From Ruegeria lacuscaerulensis (lineage in GTDB: Bacteria > Pseudomonadota > Alphaproteobacteria > Rhodobacterales > Rhodobacteraceae), in contig NZ_WQGO01000002.1 of the NCBI RefSeq assembly GCF_013034685.1, forward strand, positions 248,001 to 312,000: 64,000 bases of DNA, written 5' to 3'. The notes under the pieces were generated by a model. That model ran no database searches. It had not been told where the DNA came from and saw nothing but the letters and a program-made list of their open reading frames with translations. A program made the position numbers and the translations under genes. Positions 25,392 through 35,059 of the stretch are shown piece by piece (the stretch's first letter is position 1; each line of letters starts with the position of its first letter).

Positions 25392-25409
25392 ATTATACAC
25401 TTGCATAAT
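25392..25409. promoter_or_regulatory. candidate TetR operator in the divergent gap
   Basis: The 18-base element ATTATA-CACTTG-CATAAT has arms matching at five of six positions. The reverse strand contains TATAAT-like sequence. It lies 12 bases before the regulator start and about 50 bases before the transporter start, able to control both. Confidence 0.45.
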
Positions 25410-25457
25410 CACGAGATTCGGGGCTTACTGCAAGCTGAAATCAGAAGATGCCTGGAT

Positions 25458-26255
25458 ATGGACGCAGCCAAAGCCGCTACACCCGCAAATCATACGACAG
25501 AGAATGACGAAGCGATTAAGGTTGAAGACCTGCACAAGTCCTTCGGCCCGCTAGAGGTTTTGAAAGGCGTGTCCTTGACTGCGCATAAAGGCGATGTCGT
25601 CGCGATCATCGGGGGGTCGGGCTCTGGCAAGTCGACAATGTTGCGCTGCATCAACTTCCTGGAAACTCCGAGTTCGGGCAAGATCACGATAGGTGGCGAG
25701 CAGGTCGAGATGCACGACGATGGCAGCCCGTCCAATCGTCGACAGATCGAGCGTATACGCACCCGGCTGGCGATGGTTTTCCAGCAGTTCAATTTGTGGA
25801 CCCATCGTACGCTTCTGGAGAACGTGATCGAAGTGCCGGTGCACGTACTCAAGGTTCCCAAAGCTCAGGCCATTGCGCGTGCGCATGAGTTGCTAGAGCG
25901 CGTGGGGCTGGGCGACCGGGCCGACACTTACCCTGCATATCTATCCGGCGGACAGCAGCAGCGCGCGGCAATCGCCCGAGCGCTGGCCGTAGATCCTTCG
26001 GTCATGTTGTTTGACGAGCCGACCTCGGCGCTGGATCCCGAACTGGTCGGTGAAGTGCTGACCGTGATCCGCGATCTCGCGTCCGAAGGGCGGACGATGC
26101 TGCTGGTGACTCATGAGATGAAGTTCGCACGCGAAGTCGCCAATCACGTCGTCTATCTGTATCAAGGCCGAATTGAAGAGCAGGGACCACCTGCCGAGGT
26201 TTTCGGTAACCCCAAGTCTGAACGATTAAAGCAGTTTCTAAGTTCGGTCGCATAG
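25458..26255 (+). CDS. polar amino-acid ABC transporter ATPase (HisP/AotP type)
   Basis: A 265-residue ATPase with Walker A GGSGSGKST, signature LSGGQQQRAAIARAL and Walker B VMLFDEPTSALD. The insert between Walker A and the Q-loop and the motif MVFQQFNLWTHRT are typical of the histidine/lysine/arginine/octopine subgroup. ATG 25458 is the first ATG in frame; a TTG at 25401 would run into the operator. The binding protein and two permeases follow. Arginine or a methylated derivative is the likely cargo given the divergent catabolic genes. Confidence 0.92.
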   Translation: MDAAKAATPANHTTENDEAIKVEDLHKSFGPLEVLKGVSLTAHKGDVVAIIGGSGSGKSTMLRCINFLETPSSGKITIGGEQVEMHDDGSPSNRRQIERIRTRLAMVFQQFNLWTHRTLLENVIEVPVHVLKVPKAQAIARAHELLERVGLGDRADTYPAYLSGGQQQRAAIARALAVDPSVMLFDEPTSALDPELVGEVLTVIRDLASEGRTMLLVTHEMKFAREVANHVVYLYQGRIEEQGPPAEVFGNPKSERLKQFLSSVA

Positions 26256-26288
26256 TCCAACAAAACAAAGCCAACAGGGAGTAACATA

Positions 26289-27053
26289 ATGAAAATCAGT
26301 AAAATATTTGCATCCAGCCTTGCTGCTGCATTTCTTTCAGCTGGCGTCGCCAGTGCCGAAGAGGTCAAGATTGGCATCGCTGCCGAACCCTATCCGCCAT
26401 TCGCGTCGCTTGACAGCTCCGGCACCTGGGTCGGCTGGGAGATCGACGTGATCAACGCTGTTTGCGCGGCGGCCGAACTTGATTGCGTCATCACTCCGGT
26501 TGCGTGGGACGGTATCATCCCGTCGCTGACGGGTCAGCAGATCGACGCCATCATGGCCTCGATGTCGATCACCGAGGAACGTCTGAAAACCATTGATTTC
26601 AGCGATCCCTACTACAACACTCCTGCGGTCATCGTCGCAGATAAGTCGATCGATATCGATGCAACTCCGGAATCCTTAGCGGGCAAAGTTGTTGGCGTGC
26701 AGGCTTCGACCATCCACCAGGCCTATGCACAAGAATACTTCAAAGATGCGGAACTGCGCGTCTATCAAACTCAGGACGAAGCCAATCAGGACCTGTTTGC
26801 GGGCCGGATCGACGCCACACAGGCCGACAGCATCGCAATGGCGGACTTTGTGAATTCCGACGCTGGTGCCTGCTGTGAAATCAAAGGGGCCGTTAAAGAT
26901 GATCCTGCCATTCTGGGGCGCGGCGTTGGGGCCGGTGTCCGCAAAGGGCAAGATGATCTGCGAGAGGCGTTGAACAAGGGTATCGCTGCCATCCTGGCGG
27001 ATGGAACACATGAAAAGATCACCTCGAACTACTTCTCCGCCAGCATCTACTAA
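26289..27053 (+). CDS. periplasmic arginine/lysine/ornithine-type binding protein
   Basis: A 254-residue solute-binding protein with a signal peptide ending at about VASA (residue 23). IGIAAEPYPPFASLD and the WVGWEIDVINAVC segment are typical of the cationic amino-acid cluster (HisJ/ArgT/OccT). Two adjacent cysteines occur at ACCEIKGAV. The start has an AGGGAG ribosome-binding site. It is expressed with the ATPase and permeases around it. Confidence 0.92.
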   Translation: MKISKIFASSLAAAFLSAGVASAEEVKIGIAAEPYPPFASLDSSGTWVGWEIDVINAVCAAAELDCVITPVAWDGIIPSLTGQQIDAIMASMSITEERLKTIDFSDPYYNTPAVIVADKSIDIDATPESLAGKVVGVQASTIHQAYAQEYFKDAELRVYQTQDEANQDLFAGRIDATQADSIAMADFVNSDAGACCEIKGAVKDDPAILGRGVGAGVRKGQDDLREALNKGIAAILADGTHEKITSNYFSASIY

Positions 27054-27062
27054 GCCATTAAC

Positions 27063-27815
27063 GTGACCGGACTACTGGAATCGCTAGGTTTGGCGCAGAG
27101 CGCGGAGCTGCTGTCGCTCTCGCCTCCGGGATGGGGCGGCAATCTGCTGCGCGGTTTGTCCAATTCATTGCAAATCGCCTTTGGTGCTTATGCGCTCGGC
27201 CTAGTGATCGGACTGTTCGGAGCTTATGGCAAACTATACGGCGGGAAGGTCACACGCGATCTTCTTGCCATTTACACGACCGTTATCCGGGCTGTGCCGG
27301 AATTGGTCCTGATCCTGATCCTGTATTATGTAGGGTCGGATATTATTAACAAGATATCCGCAGCCGTAGGTGGCGGACGGGTCGAGATCAACGGAGTGGC
27401 CGCTGGCATCTGGGTGCTGGGCGTTGTTCAGGGGGCTTATGCCACCGAAATTCTGCGCGGGGCCATTCAGGCTGTACCGCCCGGCCAGATCGAAGCTGCC
27501 AAGTCCTATGGCATGCCAGCCTTCATGACCATGCGCCGCGTAACGATACCAGCGATGATGAGCTTTGCCGTGCCCGGTCTGGCCAATCTATGGCTGATCG
27601 CCACCAAGGACACCGCGCTGCTTGCAGTCGTTGGCTTCAACGAACTGACCCTTGAAACCCGACAAGCCGCCAGCAGCACCCGCGCCTATTTTACCTTTTT
27701 CTTGTCTGCCGGGTTTCTGTACCTCATGGTCACCCTGTGCTCTGGCGTCATTTTCGGCCGGATTGAAAAATGGGCCCGCCGTGGCCAACCCTCTCTGACA
27801 GGGGGTAGTAAATGA
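27063..27815 (+). CDS. polar amino-acid ABC transporter permease (HisQ type)
   Basis: A 250-residue membrane protein with about five hydrophobic segments and the EAA-loop motif (GQIEAAKSYGMPAFMTMRRVTIP). It starts with GTG. It ends in a 4-base overlap with the second permease, as usual for the HisQM pair. Confidence 0.9.
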   Translation: MTGLLESLGLAQSAELLSLSPPGWGGNLLRGLSNSLQIAFGAYALGLVIGLFGAYGKLYGGKVTRDLLAIYTTVIRAVPELVLILILYYVGSDIINKISAAVGGGRVEINGVAAGIWVLGVVQGAYATEILRGAIQAVPPGQIEAAKSYGMPAFMTMRRVTIPAMMSFAVPGLANLWLIATKDTALLAVVGFNELTLETRQAASSTRAYFTFFLSAGFLYLMVTLCSGVIFGRIEKWARRGQPSLTGGSK

Positions 27816-28600
27816 TCAGTCTTAGATCTCTGATGCAACCGCATCGCGTCGCAATGATGCTGATTTTCGCAGGGATCGTCATCTGGTGTGCCGTCTCGCT
27901 GCAATGGGACTGGCTGCCGAAATACGCTCCGCTGGCCTTGCAAGGTATTTGGACGACAATTTGGCTGCTGGTCGTCACGGTCGTACTTGGGTTCTGTCTT
28001 GCGGTGCCTCTTGGGTTGGCGCAGGCTGTTGGACCTTGGTATCTTGCTGCCCCGGCCAAAGCGTTTTGCACCATCATTCGCGGCACGCCCTTGCTGCTTC
28101 AACTTTGGCTTTTGTACTACGGTCTCGGGTCACTGTTCCCTCAGTTCCCGTGGATACGCTCGTCTGAACTCTGGCCGTATCTGCGGCAGGCCTGGCCCTA
28201 TGCGGTTTTGGCGTTGACCCTGTCCTATGCAGGCTACGAGGGCGAGGTTATGCGCGGGGCCTTCAAAGGTGTTGCCAAGGGGCAACTAGAGGCCGCCAAG
28301 TCGTTCGGCATGCCCAGACTGACGATGTTCCGCCGCATCTGGTTGCCACAAGCAATCCGCAATGTGTTGCCGACTTTGGGCGGCGAAACCATCTTGCAGA
28401 TGAAGGCGACACCTCTGGTGGCGACCATCACTGTTGTCGACATTTATGCAGTTTCATCGCGGGTGCGTTCGGACACGTTCATCATCTATGAACCACTGCT
28501 GTTGCTGGCGGTATTCTACATTCTGGTCGCTGGCCTGATCGCAGTTGCCTTCCACTGGCTGGAGGTCAAGGTGCTTGGGACCGGGCAGGAACAACGCTAG
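27812..28600 (+). CDS. polar amino-acid ABC transporter permease (HisM type)
   Basis: A 262-residue membrane protein, partner of the preceding permease. The coupling loop GQLEAAKSFGMPRLTMFRR and the motif RGTPLLLQLWLLYYG are characteristic of HisM/AotM. It is the last gene of the transporter operon. About 215 bases without a recognisable gene separate it from the convergent cupin gene. Confidence 0.9.
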   Translation: MISLRSLMQPHRVAMMLIFAGIVIWCAVSLQWDWLPKYAPLALQGIWTTIWLLVVTVVLGFCLAVPLGLAQAVGPWYLAAPAKAFCTIIRGTPLLLQLWLLYYGLGSLFPQFPWIRSSELWPYLRQAWPYAVLALTLSYAGYEGEVMRGAFKGVAKGQLEAAKSFGMPRLTMFRRIWLPQAIRNVLPTLGGETILQMKATPLVATITVVDIYAVSSRVRSDTFIIYEPLLLLAVFYILVAGLIAVAFHWLEVKVLGTGQEQR

Positions 28601-28815
28601 GCTCAGGGCTCACAGTCAACAGACGATCAAAGCGTCGAGGGCAGTTGCTGTGAGGAAAACGTCGTACCGCTTCGCGACAGGTGCCAGCCGCTAACGCAGC
28701 CAAACATGATCTCGCATTGTGGGCCTTCACCATCCAGCGTCTGGACCTGCTCACCAAGTCCAGAAGTGATAAGGCTGCACTCTTGTGCAAAAATCCTAGG
28801 CGCTTTTTCTGCAAT

Positions 28816-29214
28816 CTAACGCAGACCGTTCCAAGGCACCTTGTCCGCGACATCTTCGATCTCGTACCCCATATCTCCGACACATGGTCCCAGAATTGCC
28901 AGAAGAGTCGCTTCGTGATCGCCAATGTTAAACGTGGCGTGGACCACATCCGCGCCAATAAAGACGGAGTCCCCTGGTCCCATCACCCGCTTTTCCTTGC
29001 CAAGCCACTGTTCGACCTCACCCGCGACGCAGTAAATAACTTCCTCCTGATCGGGGTGTTTGTGAAAATTGTGGCCGTGGCCCGGAGCCAGGCTGACCTC
29101 AATCACCGTAAGCTGTCCGGCGCCTGTAGCGGGCGGACTGCTCATCCACTTCAACTTACCCCAATCGAGCGTTTCCTGCGGTGTATCCGCCGAAAGCATG
29201 AATTTTCCGATCAT
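28816..29214 (-). CDS. small cupin-domain protein
   Basis: A 132-residue single-domain cupin. Motif 1 reads GHGHNFHKHPDQEEVIYCV and motif 2 GDSVFIGADVVHATFN, with the usual histidines and glutamate for a metal. ATG 29214 is chosen because the longer frame overlaps the preceding gene without a ribosome-binding site. It lies 58 bases after the TIM-barrel gene, so it is probably the last gene of the Liv-type transporter/Tm-1-like operon. Catalytic and sensor roles are both possible. Confidence 0.8.
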   Translation of the reverse strand: MIGKFMLSADTPQETLDWGKLKWMSSPPATGAGQLTVIEVSLAPGHGHNFHKHPDQEEVIYCVAGEVEQWLGKEKRVMGPGDSVFIGADVVHATFNIGDHEATLLAILGPCVGDMGYEIEDVADKVPWNGLR

Positions 29215-29272
29215 CCCTATTCTCCGATCGTGTTTTGATTGCGCACTAGTTCTGCAAGTTGGTGTTTTGTCG

Positions 29273-30133
29273 TCATGCGACCCCTTTAGAGCGTTCAACC
29301 CCCCGCTGCAGCTTTCCGAATTCTGCAGTCTGAGCTGTAATCGCCCGTTCGGTGGGCAGACGCTCCATCGATGATGCTCCGTAAAAGCCATGACAGTCCG
29401 GGCAGAGGTCCAGGAACTTCTGTGCATCCTCGGGTTCTGCTAATGGGCCGCCATGGCAGATAAAGATCAGGTCGTCGCGATAAGCGCGCGCCGCTGCGGC
29501 CCATTCGTCGTAAAGCCGTGCGCATTCGGCTATATCCGGTGCGCTGTCCCCGGCCCCGATGGTTCCGCCCGTGGTCAGACCGAAATGTGCGACGATGACA
29601 TCCGCGCCCGCCTTCGCCATTTCGGCAGCGTTGTCAGCACTGAAAACGTATGGCGTGGTCAGAAGGTTGCGCTCATGGGCCTTGGCGATCATTTCGACCT
29701 CCATGTCATAGGACATTCCGGTGGCCTCAAGTTCGCGCCGGAAGCGGCCGTCGATGATGCCCACCGTGGGAAAATTCTGCACACCTGCGAAACCCATTGC
29801 CCCCAAATCATCCAGAAACTTGTCCATCAGACAGAATGGGTCGGTGGCGTTTACCCCTGCCAGAACAGGGGTGTCCTTGACGACCGGCAGAACTTCGCGC
29901 CCCATATCGACAACGATCTCATTCGCGTTGCCGTAAGACATGTAGCCCGCCAGAGATCCGCGCCCGGCCATGCGGTAGCGACCCGAGTTGTAGATGACGA
30001 TCAGGTCGATGCCGCCGGCCTCTTCGCATTTGGCGGACAGGCCGGTGCCTGCACCGCCACCTATGATGACTTGGCCAGCGGCTATCTTTGCCCGCAAGCG
30101 GCTGAGGATGTCTGCGCGTCCCGTGACTGCCAT
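29273..30133 (-). CDS. TIM-barrel 'phosphoenolpyruvate hydrolase-like' enzyme (PF09370 type)
   Basis: A 286-residue TIM-barrel protein of the family described in Pfam as PEP hydrolase-like or TIM-barrel signal transduction. Conserved elements are [16 protein letters not shown] (25-40), [13 protein letters not shown] (48-60), [14 protein letters not shown] (117-130), HFGLTTGG (183-190) and CHGGP. ATG 30133 stands one base after the stop of the Tm-1-like gene. In plants and fungi the two domains can be fused (tomato Tm-1), so the products probably act together. The reaction is unknown. Two relatives lie at 36.1-38.5 kb. Confidence 0.88.
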   Translation of the reverse strand: MAVTGRADILSRLRAKIAAGQVIIGGGAGTGLSAKCEEAGGIDLIVIYNSGRYRMAGRGSLAGYMSYGNANEIVVDMGREVLPVVKDTPVLAGVNATDPFCLMDKFLDDLGAMGFAGVQNFPTVGIIDGRFRRELEATGMSYDMEVEMIAKAHERNLLTTPYVFSADNAAEMAKAGADVIVAHFGLTTGGTIGAGDSAPDIAECARLYDEWAAAARAYRDDLIFICHGGPLAEPEDAQKFLDLCPDCHGFYGASSMERLPTERAITAQTAEFGKLQRGVERSKGVA

Positions 30134-30134
30134 A

Positions 30135-31343
30135 TCAGGTATCCTTCTTGGTGTAGATTTCTTTGAAATTGGCGATCGCCGCCTCGGCAAAGTCGGGATC
30201 GTTGATGTGCATGTCCAACTCGATCAGTTGTCGGTCGGGGGTCTGTGTCACCGTATCGCGCAGCGCCTGAAACAGTGCGTCATTGGCTGCCGGGTCGTGG
30301 AAGGCTCCACCTTCGATATCCAGCGCCGAGACGCCCCGCAGGGGCAGCAGGAAGCGCACCGGACCGTCACAAGCGTTCAGCTTGTTGCCGATCCACGCGC
30401 CTATCTGTGCGCATTCTTCCGCTGTGGACCGCATCAGCGTGACCTGCGCGTTGTGGTGATAGAAATTGCGCCCTTTGAACTGTGCGGGCACCGTATCGGG
30501 TGCCCAGAAATTCGCCATATCCAACGCGCCGCACGAGCCAACATAAGGGAGTTTGCTGCGGGCAATGCTGTCGAGCCGGTCTTCACCTGCACTGAGCATC
30601 CCACCCACGATCAGGTCGCAGATTTCGGTGGTGGTGATGTCCAGCACCCCGGCAACGTCACCCTGATCGACCAGTTGCTCCATCGACCGGCCCCCGCTGC
30701 CGGTGGCGTGAAAGACAAGGCAATCGTAGTCATCGGCCAGCCCTTCCGTGATGGCCTGCACGGCGGGCGTGGTGACGCCGAACATCGACAGAACCAGCGC
30801 GGGGCGATCATCGGTGTTCTCAGGCACGTCGTTCGCCATCATCCCCGCCAGCGCGTGTGCCGCATTGCCCAGCAACCGGCGCGAGACGCGGTTCAGCCCC
30901 GATACATCTGTTACAGGGTGGAACATGTTCACATCCGACGCACCAACATAGGCCGAGACGTCACCCGACGCGAGGGTGGAAACCAGCACCTTGGGTACCC
31001 CAATCGGCAAAGCCTGCATGGCCGGAGCAATGATCCCCGAGCCGCCCGAGCCGCCCAGCCCGATGATGCCGCCCAGATCGTCGCGGCCCAGGACAAAGGC
31101 GGTCAGTGCCCGCGACATCTCGGTCACGGCCTGCCCGCGATCATTCACGAACACCGCCGCCGGCCCGTCGGGATGGCAGGCGGCGACACTGGCAGCAGTC
31201 ACTTCCATGCCGGTCTCGCCGCCCTTGGTGCCAACGTTGACCAAGACGGTTTCCATCCCCGCTGCGTCGATCAGATCGCGCACGTATCGCAATTCCGGCC
31301 CTTTGGTGTCAGCGGTTCCGATCACGTAAGCTCTTTTTGTCAT
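30135..31343 (-). CDS. Tm-1-like ATP-binding domain protein (UPF0261)
   Basis: A 402-residue protein of the UPF0261/Tm-1 N-terminal family. Family features are [16 protein letters not shown] at the start, a glycine-rich loop [15 protein letters not shown] (about 95-109) likely to bind nucleotide, and [15 protein letters not shown]. The start has a strong GGGAGGGAAGG ribosome-binding site. It is sandwiched between a Liv-type ABC transporter and the TIM-barrel gene, which suggests an ATP-dependent step on an imported substrate. The biochemical function of the family is not established to my knowledge. Confidence 0.9.
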   Translation of the reverse strand: MTKRAYVIGTADTKGPELRYVRDLIDAAGMETVLVNVGTKGGETGMEVTAASVAACHPDGPAAVFVNDRGQAVTEMSRALTAFVLGRDDLGGIIGLGGSGGSGIIAPAMQALPIGVPKVLVSTLASGDVSAYVGASDVNMFHPVTDVSGLNRVSRRLLGNAAHALAGMMANDVPENTDDRPALVLSMFGVTTPAVQAITEGLADDYDCLVFHATGSGGRSMEQLVDQGDVAGVLDITTTEICDLIVGGMLSAGEDRLDSIARSKLPYVGSCGALDMANFWAPDTVPAQFKGRNFYHHNAQVTLMRSTAEECAQIGAWIGNKLNACDGPVRFLLPLRGVSALDIEGGAFHDPAANDALFQALRDTVTQTPDRQLIELDMHINDPDFAEAAIANFKEIYTKKDT

Positions 31344-31354
31344 CCTTCCCTCCC

Positions 31355-32071
31355 TTAGCCCGACTGCCCGGGTTCCAGCCCCAGATGGCGCTTTTGCATC
31401 GCCGGATCGTTTTCCAGAGCCTCTGCCGTCATCCGCTCGACCACTTCTCCGCCGACCATGATGGCCACATCCTGCACGGCGGCCAAAGCCGCGTGCATGT
31501 TCTGTTCGACCAGCAACACCGCAATGCCTTCGCCTGCGATCAACTCGATCAGATCAATCACGTCCGAGACGATGGCGGGGGCCAGCCCCTCGGTCGGCTC
31601 ATCCAGCACCATCAGGCGCGGGTTCAGCAGCAGCGCCCGGCCAATCGCCAGCATCTGTTGTTCACCGCCTGACAGCCTGTCGCCCAGATTGCGACGGCGT
31701 TCCTTCAGGCGCGGGAATGTCTCATAAACCCGGTCTATCGACCACGCGCCACCCTTGCGTTCGACGATCCGCAGATGTTCTTCGACCGTCAAAGACCGAA
31801 ATACCCGCCGCCCCTGCGGCACGTAGCCGATCCCCATCTGCGCGCGTTTCTCGGGCGGCAGTCCGGTCATATCGACGCCATCAAAGCGGATTTCCCCCGC
31901 CGAATGCGGATGCAGTCCCATGATCGCGTTGCACAGGCTGGTCTTGCCCATGCCGTTGCGCCCCAGAATACCCAGCAGGCGGTCCGACACGTTCAGGCCG
32001 ACGCCATGCAAGACGTGGCTTGAGCCATAGCGCAGGTCCAGCCCGCGGATTTCCAGCAGATCAGTGGCCAT
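31355..32071 (-). CDS. branched-chain-type ABC transporter ATPase (LivF type)
   Basis: A 238-residue ATPase with Walker A GRNGMGKT, signature LSGGEQQMLAIGRAL and Walker B LMVLDEPTEGL. ATG 32071 overlaps the end of the LivG-type gene by 11 bases. It is the last transporter gene before the Tm-1-like gene, 11 bases away. Confidence 0.93.
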   Translation of the reverse strand: MATDLLEIRGLDLRYGSSHVLHGVGLNVSDRLLGILGRNGMGKTSLCNAIMGLHPHSAGEIRFDGVDMTGLPPEKRAQMGIGYVPQGRRVFRSLTVEEHLRIVERKGGAWSIDRVYETFPRLKERRRNLGDRLSGGEQQMLAIGRALLLNPRLMVLDEPTEGLAPAIVSDVIDLIELIAGEGIAVLLVEQNMHAALAAVQDVAIMVGGEVVERMTAEALENDPAMQKRHLGLEPGQSG

Positions 32072-32834
32072 GGGCGCCTCCGATATAGACGCGATGCACA
32101 TCCTCGTTGCGCATGATGTCGTCGGGCGACCCTTCGGCCAACATCCGCCCGTTATAGAGAACCGAGACACTCTCCGAAGTCTGCAGCGCGATATCCATAT
32201 CGTGTTCGATCAGCACCACGGTCACATCCTTGGGCAGTGACATCAGCAAGGCGCTCAGCTTGGGCCGCTCGGCTGGCGACAACCCCGCCGCCGGTTCGTC
32301 CAGCAGCAAAATCTTCGGGTTTTCGGCCAGCGCGATCCCAATCTCAAGCTGTCGCCGCTGACCGTGGCTCAGTTCCGAGGTCTCGCGGTCCAGCACATCC
32401 GCCACGCCTGCGATCTCGGCCAAACGTTCGGACTCGGCAAGCCGTGCGTCAGTGGCGCGCAGGGGCAATACCTGCCGCCAACTGCCCCGCAGCCCGGCCA
32501 CGGCCAGAAACAGCGTGTCACGCACGGTCAGGCCGTTGAACAGATGGGCGTGCTGGTACGTTCGACGCAGCCCACGTTGAATTCTCTTGTTGATCGGCTC
32601 ACGGGTTACGCTGTCGCCAAACAGGGTGATCTGGCCGGTCGTGGCACTGGTATCTCCGGTCAGCACGTTGAACAGGCTGGTCTTGCCCGCCCCGTTCGGC
32701 CCAAGGATCGCGCGCCGCTCGCCGGGGCGGACGGTCAGGTCGATATCCTGCACCGCCCAGAACCCGCCAAAGCGTTTGCCAATGCCCCGGACCTCCAGGG
32801 CATTGGCGGTGTTATGTAAGTGGTTTACGGGCAC
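32061..32834 (-). CDS. branched-chain-type ABC transporter ATPase (LivG type)
   Basis: A 257-residue ATPase with Walker A GPNGAGKT, signature LSHGQRRQLEIGIAL and Walker B ILLLDEPAAGLSPAE. The only reasonable start is GTG 32834, which overlaps the binding-protein gene by 10 bases. It pairs with the LivF-type ATPase that follows. Confidence 0.92.
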   Translation of the reverse strand: MPVNHLHNTANALEVRGIGKRFGGFWAVQDIDLTVRPGERRAILGPNGAGKTSLFNVLTGDTSATTGQITLFGDSVTREPINKRIQRGLRRTYQHAHLFNGLTVRDTLFLAVAGLRGSWRQVLPLRATDARLAESERLAEIAGVADVLDRETSELSHGQRRQLEIGIALAENPKILLLDEPAAGLSPAERPKLSALLMSLPKDVTVVLIEHDMDIALQTSESVSVLYNGRMLAEGSPDDIMRNEDVHRVYIGGAHGH

Positions 32835-34063
32835 GAGGGGTTGTCCCGGCTGACCGGACCCGAGGCCAGAAACGCCTCTTCGTCCTGTCCCAGCAGCTGA
32901 TCCACATCGCGAACAACCTTGACCACGCGGTTGCCAAGCGTGCCATCCTCACGCTCGTAGACCTCTGTGACAAAGTTGTCGATCACGCCATTGCGGTTCT
33001 TATCCAGCCGCATGGTGCCGCCGGTGGGGGTGGTGAAAGTCAGATCGTTCAGCGCCGCGCGGAAGGCCGCCTGATTGTCGGACAAGTCGCCATCAACCTC
33101 ATCCAGCGCCAGCATCGCAGCCTTTGCGCTCATGTAATAGTGATGCGCAAAGATCGAGGGGGCCGAGAAGCCATCGGGGAAGGCTTCGGTGTAGCTGGCG
33201 GTAAAGGCTTTCCATTCGTCGCCGTCATAATCACCAACGGTCGGGGTGCCCGCAGGCGCACCCACCAGCAGCTTTTTAAACGGGCCTTTGCTGTCCAGAA
33301 TGGACTGGTCGATGGTGATCGAGCCGCCGATGATCGGCTTGTCGCCGCCCGCCTGGCTGTATTGCGTCAGGAAGTTGACCGCATCCGCGCCACCCAGCGC
33401 CACGAACAGCGCATCAACATCCTGCGGGATCGAATAGACGACCGAGGAGTAATCCTTGTTGCCAATCGGCGTCCAGAACTTCTCGGGCACCTTGCCGCCT
33501 GCTTCACAGAACTCGGTCATGAAGCCCAGAACCTGCGTGTAGGGGAAAGAGTAATCCTCGGCGATCACAGCCACGGATTTGTAGCCCATGTCGTTAAAGG
33601 CATAGTCGCCCACGCCCACCATCCATTGCGCCCCGTCGCCGCCAAAGCGGTAGAAGTTGTCAGAGCTGTCGCGCAGGGTTGTATCCTGTGCCGCCGACGA
33701 TCCGTTCAGGAAGGTCACGCCGGGATAGGATTTCGACAGATCGCGCAGGGCCAGACCCTCGGACCCCGACAGCGGGCCAACGATGATATCCACGCCGTCC
33801 TGCTCGATCAGTTTGCGGGCTGCGTTCACAGCACTGTCGGGGCTGGCGTCGGACGACATTGTGATGACTTCGATCTTATTGCCGTCGACCTCTCCACCGG
33901 TTTCCAGCACCGCCAGTTCCGCACCGCGGATCCCATCCTGACCCAAAGCAGCAAACGCGCCTTCGAGAATTGAGATCACGCCGATCTTGACGTCTTCGGC
34001 AGATGCAGGCACCGCCATTGCGCAGAGCGCCAGCGCGGATGCAGCCATTTTGAGCTTATTCAT
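32825..34063 (-). CDS. branched-chain-type ABC transporter substrate-binding protein
   Basis: A 412-residue type I periplasmic binding protein with a signal peptide ending at about PASA (residue 22). Typical segments are KIGVISILEGAFAALGQDGI and IIVGPLSGSEGLALRD. These receptors bind amino acids, amides, urea or aromatic acids, so the ligand cannot be named; the linked Tm-1-like, TIM-barrel and cupin genes presumably process it. Confidence 0.92.
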   Translation of the reverse strand: MNKLKMAASALALCAMAVPASAEDVKIGVISILEGAFAALGQDGIRGAELAVLETGGEVDGNKIEVITMSSDASPDSAVNAARKLIEQDGVDIIVGPLSGSEGLALRDLSKSYPGVTFLNGSSAAQDTTLRDSSDNFYRFGGDGAQWMVGVGDYAFNDMGYKSVAVIAEDYSFPYTQVLGFMTEFCEAGGKVPEKFWTPIGNKDYSSVVYSIPQDVDALFVALGGADAVNFLTQYSQAGGDKPIIGGSITIDQSILDSKGPFKKLLVGAPAGTPTVGDYDGDEWKAFTASYTEAFPDGFSAPSIFAHHYYMSAKAAMLALDEVDGDLSDNQAAFRAALNDLTFTTPTGGTMRLDKNRNGVIDNFVTEVYEREDGTLGNRVVKVVRDVDQLLGQDEEAFLASGPVSRDNPSCP

Positions 34064-34090
34064 TTTTCAGGTTCCTCCCTATGAGTTTGC

Positions 34091-35059
34091 TCAGACAGTT
34101 GATTTCTTTGGGGCCTCGGGACGGCGCAGCCGCGCCATCCAGTCGCTTGCCAGTTGTTGAAGCCCACCGGGGGCTACGATCACGATGAGCAGCAGCACGA
34201 CGCCGATCAGTGTGTTGAACCGCTCGCGGTCGATCAGGTCGACGGCAAAGGTGTCCAGCAGGACAAAGACCACCGCACCCACAAACGCCCCGCCCGGATG
34301 GCGTAAGCCGCCGATGACCGAGATGATGAGGATGTCGATGATGGGCCCAAGGCCGACTGAAAAGGATGAGATGCGTTCCTGATACCAGACGTTCAGGATG
34401 CCCCCTGCTCCGGCCAGCAGGCCCGAGAAGGCAAAAGCCGCAACGATGGGTGTGGTAACGGAAATCCCTAGCGCCAGCACCCGTCCCGGCGCGTCACGCA
34501 CCGCTTGAATGGTCAGGCCCAGCGGCGAACGGACAAAGCCGCTGACCAGTGCAAGCGCCAGCGCAGCGACGCCCAGAGACAATAAGTACAAGGGCAGCGG
34601 ATCGCGCAGACTGAGGCCAGCAATCTGCGGCGCGCGGACGCCGGAGAAGCCGGTCCAGCCATTGAAAAGCGCATAGTTCTGGCGGGTGAAGTAGAAGAAC
34701 GCCACCCCAATCGCCAACGTGATCATGATGGCATAGATCCCCCGCGACCGGCGCGCGATCAGACCAATCAGCCCCCCGGACACCACGGCCAGCGTCAGCG
34801 CCAGCGGGATCGAGACCCAGAACGGTAACTGCACGCCGATCCCCACGCTGTTCGGTCCGAAAAAGGCGATGGTATAGCCCGCCATCCCGGCCATTGTGGC
34901 CTGCGCAAAGGACACGACGCCCAAATAGGTGGCCAGAAAGCTCAGGCTTAGCGCCATGATGCCCAGGATCAGTGATCGTGTGGCCACCTGCGTCAGCCAA
35001 AAGTCGTTCAACACGAAGGGCAGGATCAGCAGTGGGACAAGGGTCAGCGCCTGTTTCAT
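34091..35059 (-). CDS. branched-chain-type ABC transporter permease (LivM type)
   Basis: A 322-residue polytopic membrane protein with the LivM loop seen in GLTIQAVRDAPGRVLALGIS. Its start overlaps the LivH-type gene as ATGA, and it is followed by the binding-protein gene after 27 bases. Confidence 0.92.
   Translation of the reverse strand: MKQALTLVPLLILPFVLNDFWLTQVATRSLILGIMALSLSFLATYLGVVSFAQATMAGMAGYTIAFFGPNSVGIGVQLPFWVSIPLALTLAVVSGGLIGLIARRSRGIYAIMITLAIGVAFFYFTRQNYALFNGWTGFSGVRAPQIAGLSLRDPLPLYLLSLGVAALALALVSGFVRSPLGLTIQAVRDAPGRVLALGISVTTPIVAAFAFSGLLAGAGGILNVWYQERISSFSVGLGPIIDILIISVIGGLRHPGGAFVGAVVFVLLDTFAVDLIDRERFNTLIGVVLLLIVIVAPGGLQQLASDWMARLRRPEAPKKSTV

Noticed and set aside
28681-29238. 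185-residue plus-strand frame opposite the cupin gene
   Set aside because: It is antisense to the cupin and lacks any motif or ribosome-binding site.
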